This document shows positions 58,652-64,000 of a stretch of DNA of 64,000 bases, one piece after another. Within the stretch, counting starts at the first letter, position 1, and each line of letters opens with the position of its first letter. The notes below the pieces were generated by a model, which saw only the letters and a program-made list of their open reading frames with translations, was not told where the DNA came from and ran no database searches. The DNA comes from Methanolobus profundi. GTDB lineage: Archaea; Halobacteriota; Methanosarcinia; Methanosarcinales; Methanosarcinaceae. Where the stretch lies: contig NZ_FOUJ01000001.1 of NCBI RefSeq assembly GCF_900114835.1, forward strand, positions 496,001-560,000. Reading direction: 5' to 3'. The translations under genes and the position numbers were made by a program.

Positions 58652-59413
58652 TCAGGATATCACAATACCGTATTTTGCAAAGACCTTTGCGAATGCAAGT
58701 CTGAGAGATTCAGCATCCTGCTGTACAAGTGTGGAATTTCCTGTTGCTACAGAGTCGTCAAGCACTTCAATTGCAGTATCAACAGTTGCAAGTGACTGGT
58801 TGTAGTTGCTGTCTGCACTTTCAGGCATTGTCGCATTCTTAACGTCCTGCCACTGTTCTTCCAATGTGGGGATATAGGAAGCAACCAATTCAGTATCATT
58901 GGCATTTGCAGCAGTAATAGCTTCTTCCATTGTCATGTGGAACATTGTAAGATGGTCTCCCATATGCAGGACATTGTTCCTTTCATGAAGGCCAAAGAAC
59001 AGGTCTCTCATGGGTTCAAGAGCATCATGAGCACTTTCAATATCATTCTCATCAAGCATCTCTTGTGAATATTCTGCTATCAAAACTGCCCTTTTTATCT
59101 CGCTCTGCCAGTTCTTATCATTGGCATACATCTCGGGAGGTGCTTCTCCATATGTGTCTGATACGTAGGTGAGCTTGTTGACCAGTTCATCAATAGACGA
59201 TCTGGATGCTGACACATTCTTCTGACTTGTTGATACAAGGGCTTTTACATAGGCTGTATTCGCTTCTGCCATGACCTCAGTGAATTCCGTTTCATTCACA
59301 ACCATGTCAGTAGTTGTTATATCTTCATTTTCTGTCCCTTCATCCATGCACCCTGATATAATGACAAGTGATAGTGTAAGAAGTAAGCATATTGACAGCA
59401 TCTTTAGTTTCAT
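58652..59413 (-). CDS. Hypothetical lipoprotein, helical
   Basis: 253 residues. The signal peptide ends in a lipobox (LVIISGCMDEG), so it is lipid-anchored outside. The mature part is all-helical with repeated Glu/Asp/Ala-rich segments (ANTAYVKALVSTSQKNVSAS, VASYIPTLEEQWQDVKNATM), in the style of four-helix solute-sensing or metal-binding domains. Histidines cluster in NVLHMGDHLTMFHMTMEEA, which could bind metal or heme. No homologue is named. The leader includes candidate RNA G (59487-59560). Confidence 0.72.
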   Translation of the reverse strand: MKLKMLSICLLLTLSLVIISGCMDEGTENEDITTTDMVVNETEFTEVMAEANTAYVKALVSTSQKNVSASRSSIDELVNKLTYVSDTYGEAPPEMYANDKNWQSEIKRAVLIAEYSQEMLDENDIESAHDALEPMRDLFFGLHERNNVLHMGDHLTMFHMTMEEAITAANANDTELVASYIPTLEEQWQDVKNATMPESADSNYNQSLATVDTAIEVLDDSVATGNSTLVQQDAESLRLAFAKVFAKYGIVIS

Positions 59414-59486
59414 ATTTTATTACCTGAAAAAACAAGTTCGTATACTGATATAATACTTTGGAGGAGCAATTCGCTTTTCAGTAATT

Positions 59487-59560
59487 ATTCTGAGGTGTGG
59501 GTACCGCTTTAGACGGGCGGGAAAAGCTAGGAGGATTCAGAATGAGTCACACCCCAGAAT
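59487..59560 (-). ncRNA. Candidate RNA G: terminal-stem leader with CCTCCT loop
   Basis: Plus-strand ATTCTG-a-GGTGTG (59487-59499) faces CACACC-c-CAGAAT (59548-59560), 12 pairs with one mismatch. Read on the minus strand, the loop of 48 nt includes AATCCTCCTAG and CCCGCCCG; CCTCCT is complementary to a Shine-Dalgarno. A TATA-like ATTAAATATAAT (59585-59596 on plus) is centred about 30 nt before the 5' arm. The lipoprotein ATG lies 73 nt downstream. ATTCTG can alternatively pair with a second CAGAAT at 59538-59543. Confidence 0.4.
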
Positions 59561-59632
59561 TAACTTTCACTATCCAGATGTGATATTATATTTAATACTT
59601 TTAATAATTTATGGTGTATATATAAATGTGAT

Positions 59633-59989
59633 TCACTTGACTTCGCATCTTTGGTCCATATACTCAATTCCCCACTGGCACAAGGCTTCAAGCACAGGAA
59701 TGATCGTTCTTCCAAAATCTGTCAGTGAGTACTCGACACGCGGCGGTATCTCAGGATACATCTCTCGTCTGACAAGTCCGTCTTCCTCTAGTTCCCTGAG
59801 TTGTTTTGTAAGCATTCTCGGGGATATCCCGGGTAATGCCTGCTGAAGTGAATTATAACGTAATACTTCCTCTTTCAACTGCCAGAGGATGAGTGGTTTC
59901 CATTTACCACCTATGACACCAAGTGTAGCTTCTACGGGACAACAGTATTGTTTCTCATTCTTACTAGTCGTTTTTTTCTCAGTTACCAT
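59633..59989 (-). CDS. HxlR-family transcriptional regulator
   Basis: 118 residues with a winged helix: CPVEATLGVIGGKWKPLILW, then EVLRYNSLQQALPGISPRML and KQLRELEEDGLVRRE, and the wing PPRVEYSLTDFGRTI. Two Cys (CCPV) near the N-terminus of the core may sense redox or electrophiles, as in related regulators. It is divergent from the Isf-like gene across 133 nt, a frequent HxlR arrangement, so it likely controls that gene. ACTATA (60000-60005) and TATAGT (60049-60054) flank the shared promoter. Confidence 0.92.
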   Translation of the reverse strand: MVTEKKTTSKNEKQYCCPVEATLGVIGGKWKPLILWQLKEEVLRYNSLQQALPGISPRMLTKQLRELEEDGLVRREMYPEIPPRVEYSLTDFGRTIIPVLEALCQWGIEYMDQRCEVK

Positions 59990-60122
59990 ATTTTACCTTA
60001 CTATACTTTTTGTTAGTTCCTATCAAAAATGAGTGTATGGGATATAAATATAGTGAGTTAACATCTACCTTTTTAATATTTTATGTTGATTTACAATTCA
60101 TAAACTAAAGGAAATGGTCTAA

Positions 60123-60677
60123 ATGAAAGTAGTAGGTTTTGTAGGAAGTCCAAGAAAGAACGGTAATACCGATGTACTAGTACAGCAGGTCCTTGACGGA
60201 GCTGTAGAAGCAGGGGCAGATGTGGAGAAGTTCTACATCAATGAAATGAACATAAAAGGTTGCCAGGGATGCACATACTGCAGGGAGGTCGATGGCTGTA
60301 AATTGAAAGATGACATGTCACAAGTATATGATGCCCTTAAAAATGCAGATGGTTTCGTATTTGGATCCCCTATCTATTTCTTCCAGTTCACAAGTCAGAT
60401 GCGTCAGGTGATCGACCGTTGTTGGGCACTTGTAAATCCTGATTTCACATCACGCATTGAAGCTGGAAAGAAGGCTATTATAGTCAGTGCGCAGGGAAAT
60501 CCTGAACCTGATGCTTTCAAGGGAGTATTTGAAGAGTTCACCCAGGTCCTTCAGATGTTCGGAATGGATGTAAAAGGCACTTTCGTTGATGTCGGTCATC
60601 ATGCTCCTGGTGAAGCAAAAGAGAATGCTGAGCTTATGGAACAGGCAAAGACCGCAGGTATTGAATTATTCAAGTGA
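60123..60677 (+). CDS. Isf-like iron-sulfur flavoprotein
   Basis: 184 residues with a flavodoxin/NADPH-FMN reductase fold: VGFVGSPRKNGNTDVLVQQV binds FMN phosphate, FVFGSPIYFFQFTSQMRQVI is the second FMN loop. GCQGCTYCREVDGC gives the C-x2-C-x2-C-x5-C motif, the compact [4Fe-4S] site of Isf from methanogens. These proteins move electrons between ferredoxin and O2, quinone or peroxide and help in oxidative-stress defence (family knowledge). It is controlled, by context, by the divergent HxlR gene. A strong terminator follows. Confidence 0.9.
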   Translation: MKVVGFVGSPRKNGNTDVLVQQVLDGAVEAGADVEKFYINEMNIKGCQGCTYCREVDGCKLKDDMSQVYDALKNADGFVFGSPIYFFQFTSQMRQVIDRCWALVNPDFTSRIEAGKKAIIVSAQGNPEPDAFKGVFEEFTQVLQMFGMDVKGTFVDVGHHAPGEAKENAELMEQAKTAGIELFK

Positions 60678-60687
60678 TCATAATGTA

Positions 60688-60736
60688 TACGAGCATGCAC
60701 ATAATGCATGTTCGTACCATTCTGAAACTCTTTTTT
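60688..60736 (+). terminator. Terminator after the Isf-like gene
   Basis: TACGAGCATGCA (60688-60699), loop cataa, TGCATGTTCGTA (60705-60716): 12 pairs including one G-U. Six T follow at 60731-60736. Confidence 0.65.
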
Positions 60737-60743
60737 GTACGAT

Positions 60744-61778
60744 CTAGACAACAGATGAAACATTCCGGTCGTTGTCATTCGTTATAATGAACTCCGCATA
60801 GACCGGATAATGGTCAGATACAGCTATGGTCTGTTCATAGTCCAGTCCGTATTCAGTATCATACCTGAACACGCCTGCATCTCCGGTGAAGTCGGATGTA
60901 TCTGTCAGGATGATGCGGTCATATGTTCTGTTCGTCGTCTTAGTAGTGGTGTCCAGATCATCACTGATGATCCATTGATATGCATCAAGGTCACTGGTAC
61001 CGTCCTCATCAAAATATGAACCATCTGCGTTCAGGTCTCCAAGGATCATGAAGTCCTCTTCATCAGGATATAGCTCCTGTGCATAGGAAAGTGCATCATC
61101 AAGGTAATTGATCTCTTCTGTTGCTTCGTCAGGGTCGGTGTGTATGACCATCATAACTGCATCGAAGTTCCCCGTAACAGAACTAAAGGCCATGATATAT
61201 GGTTCCCGGTGGAAAGGGTCTGTATCTTCCGGCTCAGGATATGTCTGTGGTTCCCCGTCTATCTGAACTGTCTGCGTATTGAATATGTAAGCGTATTGCT
61301 CTTTTGAGGATGTCCTTCCAAGTCTTTCACTTACTACATAGCTGTATTCATGATCATCTGAGTTGACAAGTTCCACCAGGGATGGGAGGGCTGTTTGCGA
61401 TGCGTCACGTATCTCTTGTATGGCAACGATGTCATAGGTGCGGATGATCTCAGCCAGTACTTCCATTACCTCGGGTTTTGATGCCTTGGTGACCCCGAAT
61501 ACCTGGATGTTGAAAGCACCTATACGTAAATTATCGATGTCAACGACAGAAGGCTCTGGAACAGGAGCCTGTCCTATTGTGGTATTCTGATAATTCTCAG
61601 TTTCATCCTGAACCGAGGCAAGTACAGTTTCATTATTTATACTATCGTTCTTCTCAGTGTTCCCGATAATATCTACGGTTCTGTTGTCAGTGTTATCCTC
61701 TTCTGTAGAGGATATACATCCTGCTGTGAAACCTGTTATCAATAAAATTCCAATAAGTAAAATAATTGCTTTTTGCAT
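60744..61778 (-). CDS. Secreted endonuclease/exonuclease/phosphatase lipoprotein
   Basis: 344 residues from ATG at 61778, which follows AAAGGAG; an upstream ATG (61814) adds 12 unlikely residues. Signal peptide and lipobox: LLITGFTAGCISS. The EEP domain shows GAFNIQVFG (Asn), VAIQEIRDAS (catalytic Glu), MILGDLNADGSY (Asp-x-Asn) and AVSDHYPVYAEF (Asp-His), all catalytic residues of DNase I-like enzymes. A Thr/Asn-rich linker joins lipid anchor and enzyme. It is likely an extracellular nuclease or phosphodiesterase for DNA scavenging. Confidence 0.9.
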   Translation of the reverse strand: MQKAIILLIGILLITGFTAGCISSTEEDNTDNRTVDIIGNTEKNDSINNETVLASVQDETENYQNTTIGQAPVPEPSVVDIDNLRIGAFNIQVFGVTKASKPEVMEVLAEIIRTYDIVAIQEIRDASQTALPSLVELVNSDDHEYSYVVSERLGRTSSKEQYAYIFNTQTVQIDGEPQTYPEPEDTDPFHREPYIMAFSSVTGNFDAVMMVIHTDPDEATEEINYLDDALSYAQELYPDEEDFMILGDLNADGSYFDEDGTSDLDAYQWIISDDLDTTTKTTNRTYDRIILTDTSDFTGDAGVFRYDTEYGLDYEQTIAVSDHYPVYAEFIITNDNDRNVSSVV

Positions 61779-61908
61779 CGTATGATACTCCTTTTGAATA
61801 TCATCCCTTTGCATGCAGTTGATTTATACTTATAGTATGTCTATTGCAATTGTTTTTGATATTTATGGTATATTTTTATAAATAATATTAAAAATAGGTA
61901 AGTGTAAT

Positions 61909-61954
61909 GTGTAGGACGATCCCTGTGATCAGGGTCAGTCGCTTATCTCTACAT
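61909..61954. repeat. Stem-loop CCCT/AGGG between nuclease and Cys-rich genes
   Basis: CCCT-gtgatc-AGGG (61921-61934) sits inside GAC/GTC (61915-61917 and 61938-61940) and GTGTAG/CTACAT arms (61909-61914, 61949-61954). On the minus strand it lies just downstream of the Cys-rich gene and is followed by T-rich sequence, so a terminator is plausible. Confidence 0.4.
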
Positions 61955-61977
61955 AACAGAAAGTGATTGTAAACTCT

Positions 61978-62205
61978 TTATCCGGTTACTTCGGTATCCT
62001 GCATATTCTCTGATGCGGTCAGTGTTGCTCTTGTTACCGGGCAATCCTCTGGCATTATTCCATCAGTGGGGATCACTGGTGTGGGATTCATCATTTCAGG
62101 ATGTCCACAATAGTAAGCGGTTCCAACTCTTGCTCTTCCCTGTACTCCTGCACATTTCGAAAATAGGGGAATATGTTTTCTATAGTTGCATTTTGAGCAG
62201 TTCAT
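61978..62205 (-). CDS. Small Cys-rich protein
   Basis: 75 residues: CSKCNYRKHI at the start, then a SKCAGVQ, YYCGHPEM and DCPVTR pattern, giving five further-spaced cysteines suited to zinc or Fe-S binding. The C-terminal 20 residues are polar. The family is unknown to me, though similar short Cys-rich proteins are found in methanogens. GGACGAG upstream may serve as ribosome site. The gene is complete and isolated. Confidence 0.68.
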   Translation of the reverse strand: MNCSKCNYRKHIPLFSKCAGVQGRARVGTAYYCGHPEMMNPTPVIPTDGIMPEDCPVTRATLTASENMQDTEVTG

Positions 62206-62412
62206 TTTTCTCGTCCTTGTTTTTCACAACCATATGATTGGAATGTTCTTATATTAGATCATTATCTTCTCAGAAACCGAGATTGATATTTAATAGAAAT
62301 ATATTTATTTTTGAATTAAATGATTATATGTATTTGATCATATTTATGCCGATCGCTTTAGACTTCTATTTATATATTATTGTGTATATTTTTTAGATTT
62401 AGGCTGGCATAT
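62206..62412. other. AT-rich intergenic segment
   Basis: No ORF. It contains several TATA-like tracts and the promoter of the Cys-rich gene; nothing further recognised. Confidence 0.4.
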
Positions 62413-62530
62413 TTTATATAGTATGCAGATAAATAAGTAAATGGTAAAAGGGGAGCTAATATTACCACCACCATCTCATTATTGTACCATACCAACCAGT
62501 TTTTCATATTTTGAGAACACGGGGCTCCCC
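62413..62530 (+). ncRNA. Candidate RNA B: terminal-stem RNA with C/A-rich loop
   Basis: TTTATATA (62413-62420) is centred about 33 nt before GGGGAGC (62450-62456), which pairs with GCTCCCC (62524-62530), a GC-only-rich 7-bp stem that stands out in AT-rich DNA. The 67-nt loop begins TAATATTACCACCACCATCT and carries GTACCATACCAACC and CATACCAACCA. TCTCA (62474-62478) can pair with TGAGA (62511-62515). TACTTTTAACC follows. The predicted RNA is 81-88 nt. The downstream gene (62615) has its own TATA-like box, favouring a free RNA. Confidence 0.5.
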
Positions 62531-62614
62531 GATTACTTTTAACCAATACTTTTTCTGCATGACGGCCAAAAATATAAAATCATATGGAGTTCTTCTTCAT
62601 GTCGGGGATCGATA

Positions 62615-63046
62615 ATGGAAAAAAATCTTTCTTATGCTTTACTGATCATTACTGTTGGTATACTTATAGGTTTCAGCGGGAATATCTGGTCATGTGGACC
62701 TGTTCAGGTAGAAGGTCTACTGGTAGTGGAAGGGGTTTCATCTATGGGTCTTGCAGAGAATAACAGTTCTGTCACCATTTACACGTACGAGTTCACTCTC
62801 TATAACAGTGGGCAGGAAGATGTCTATGTAACATCAGTTGAGCCGATACTGGCCGATAGTCCCTATATTCTCACCTCACAGGATTCTGTGCTTCAGGATA
62901 TCAATGGGTATGTGGAAGCAGGTTCATCTATGAATGTAGGAGGTACTGTTGAGCTCTTTACAGAAGGTATGTCCAAGGAAGAGATCATGGACCTTGAACC
63001 CATAGTAAATGTGCGTGTATCTTCAACAGAAACTATGCCTATTTGA
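62615..63046 (+). CDS. Hypothetical secreted or membrane-anchored protein
   Basis: 143 residues. One N-terminal hydrophobic segment (SYALLIITVGILIGFSG) is a signal or anchor. The remainder is a beta-rich domain (YTYEFTLYNSGQEDVYVTSV, YVEAGSSMNVGGTVELF) resembling archaeal Ig-like or DUF11 modules outside the membrane. The family is not recognised. GGGGATCGATA before ATG is a weak ribosome site. Candidate RNA B ends 84 nt upstream. A GACCT/AGGTC hairpin with T-rich tail (63058-63090) probably ends its transcript. Confidence 0.68.
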   Translation: MEKNLSYALLIITVGILIGFSGNIWSCGPVQVEGLLVVEGVSSMGLAENNSSVTIYTYEFTLYNSGQEDVYVTSVEPILADSPYILTSQDSVLQDINGYVEAGSSMNVGGTVELFTEGMSKEEIMDLEPIVNVRVSSTETMPI

Positions 63047-63057
63047 GCTATGATGCT

Positions 63058-63090
63058 GACCTGTGATCCTTAAGGTCTTTATTGTCATTT
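63058..63090 (+). terminator. Probable terminator
   Basis: GACCT (63058-63062) and AGGTC (63073-63077) with TTTATTGTCATTTTATC following. The stem is short, so this is moderate at best. Confidence 0.4.
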
Positions 63091-63184
63091 TATCTTGTTC
63101 TCGAACAGTCATCTGGCGAAAAAGTGAATGACCATGGATATATAATTAAATGTCATAAGGCCTATTATACGCGCAGGTGTTAAA

Positions 63185-63640
63185 ATGAAGCTTGAACAGA
63201 ATGATAAGGATAAGGTAGTATCAATAGTGGCATCACGCTATTTCTCAGAACAGGGTTGGAAATGGGTCGATCTTAACTCCGAGATATCAAAGATACACAA
63301 GGCATATGATGACCTGAAAGATCAGTATGCTGCTTATCCTTATATGAGCAGGGACTGGTATGTAAGTAATTCTGCTAACAAGAGCATCCATATGTGTGAA
63401 AGCTGGGATGATCTGAGCAGTCTTGTGGAATTCCTCGATGCTTTTGGCGAGCACTTCGATTTCCTTGTGAAGGATACAAAGAAATCACTGTGCATAGCAA
63501 GCACTGATGGATATCTGACGCCTGAACAGAAAACTGCTATATCAACTGCACGCCGATCAAGGTACAATGTATTTGTATTCAGGGTCGATGTACCTGATGA
63601 TATCGAGTTCGAGCTTATGCAGATAGGCGGAGGCATGTAA
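63185..63640 (+). CDS. Hypothetical soluble protein
   Basis: 151 residues, no signal or span, mixed alpha/beta. AGGTG in GCAGGTGTTAAA before the ATG is a good ribosome site, and GGATATATAATTAAATG (63134-63150) provides a TATA box with a start near 63170. The C-terminal third (VFVFRVDVPDDIEFELMQIG) is a beta-alpha unit with a preceding basic turn (ARRSRYNV). I do not recognise the family; the aromatic-rich N-terminal half (YFSEQGWKWVDLN) may bind a ligand. Confidence 0.7.
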   Translation: MKLEQNDKDKVVSIVASRYFSEQGWKWVDLNSEISKIHKAYDDLKDQYAAYPYMSRDWYVSNSANKSIHMCESWDDLSSLVEFLDAFGEHFDFLVKDTKKSLCIASTDGYLTPEQKTAISTARRSRYNVFVFRVDVPDDIEFELMQIGGGM

Positions 63641-63695
63641 TTACTGCTTCATCCATCGAAACATTCATATCTTGTGTGTACTATTTCGGCCTACT

Positions 63696-63703
63696 TTTAT
63701 ATA
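63696..63703 (+). promoter_or_regulatory. TATA box of hppA
   Basis: TTTATATA, giving a predicted start near 63726 and a leader of about 120 nt before the hppA ATG at 63847. A second AT-rich tract (63811-63822) is too close to the ATG. GAGAGGAG precedes the ATG. Confidence 0.5.
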
Positions 63704-63846
63704 GTATATATCTGTATTATACCCGACGTGGTTACAATTATGTAGCAGGCCGTAATGTAAGCGACATGTTACTTCATTAATGATTACAAAATCGGATCGA
63801 TCAAAAATCGCATTTAAATAAACTATAATTTGAGAGGAGTTTTAAT

Positions 63847-64000
63847 ATGGAATCTTTAATTTATCTTGCCCCTCTTGCTGGTCTTATTAGTCTGGTATTC
63901 GCCGGCATCTTTGCGCGCAGTGTCCTCAAAGAGGATGCAGGCTCAGAGAAGATGCAGGAGATAGCAGGTGCCGTCCAGGAAGGTGCGATGGCATACTTGA
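63847..64000 (+). CDS. hppA: Membrane-bound ion-pumping pyrophosphatase (5' end)
   Basis: The first 51 codons only; the gene continues past the window. MESLIYLAPLAGLISLVFAG is the first membrane helix, and SEKMQEIAGAVQEGAMAYL is the conserved first cytoplasmic loop of H+- or Na+-pumping pyrophosphatases. The enzyme couples hydrolysis of PPi from biosynthesis to ion export. Whether it pumps H+ or Na+ and needs K+ depends on residues outside the window. Confidence 0.9.
   Translation, partial: MESLIYLAPLAGLISLVFAGIFARSVLKEDAGSEKMQEIAGAVQEGAMAYL

Noticed and set aside
61909-61954. A plus-strand terminal-stem RNA between nuclease and Cys-rich genes
   Set aside because: The closing stem is weak (6 bp with a G-U), and no U-tract follows. 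A minus-strand terminator fits better.

Overview
The window looks like a methanogenic archaeon of the Methanosarcinaceae, probably a Methanolobus or Methanococcoides relative. This is inferred from gene content, not from a database search. The evidence is archaeal Trm56, AMP phosphorylase, geranylgeranyl reductase, archaellin, a long archaeal FKBP, PGF-CTERM and NosD-type surface proteins, an Isf-like flavoprotein, TATA-box promoters and moderately AT-rich DNA, combined with bacterial-type genes such as gyrBA, PdxST and RNase III. Most of the window is ordinary chromosome. I see no insertion sequence, prophage, CRISPR array or replication origin.

Layout. 1-300: end of a TPR protein. 351-6403: minus-strand pdxS, pdxT, gyrB and gyrA. 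6671-11375: small zinc-ribbon, WD40 and DUF2115-like proteins, and a NapH-like ferredoxin next to a probable regulator. 11494-14267: metY-metX, with CBS domains fused to MetX. 14534-17844: a G3E-like GTPase and a receiver/PAS histidine kinase. 18136-25317: a MoxR/DUF58/VWA membrane operon with an upstream membrane protein. 25362-28042: pheA, an MscS channel and a guanine-deaminase-like protein. 28435-31894: a DUF4405 protein, AMP phosphorylase, Trm56 and a Nif3-like protein. 32077-37978: a KaiC-like ATPase with a small partner, two paralogous surface proteins, a DHH phosphoesterase and EngB. 38020-42234: radical SAM, GGCT, geranylgeranyl reductase, a COG4127-like protein, FKBP and tRNA-Ser. 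42456-53490: sparse coding with a CrtC-like protein, RNase III, a lipoprotein hydrolase, a lone archaellin, a giant beta-helix surface protein and a coiled-coil protein, separated by long structured intergenic DNA. 53533-64000: a seven-PAS kinase, LysE, lipoproteins, HxlR divergent from an Isf-like flavoprotein, a secreted nuclease and the start of hppA.

The most interesting material is non-coding. Several intergenic segments share one plan: a TATA-like box 25-34 nt upstream of a stem of about 7-13 bp that closes a loop of about 48-70 nt. The loop is usually rich in C and A and poor in G, and a U-rich stretch often follows. The best examples are at 28257-28353, 62450-62530 and 47093-47175; weaker ones are at 48277-48357 and, on the minus strand, 59487-59560. 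The loops at 28257 and 62450 also resemble each other in sequence (TTACCACCAC and GTACCA blocks). A separate locus at 44860-44900 carries exact 9-nt complements of those two loops. I read these as candidate small RNAs or leader RNAs with exposed C-rich loops. Other RNA-level signals are a three-part alternative hairpin before the DUF2115-like gene (9449-9533), a 19-bp hairpin upstream of RNase III (44953-45005), and a transcript of about 400 nt carrying a 26-residue ORF (47340-47776). All are sequence-based inferences.
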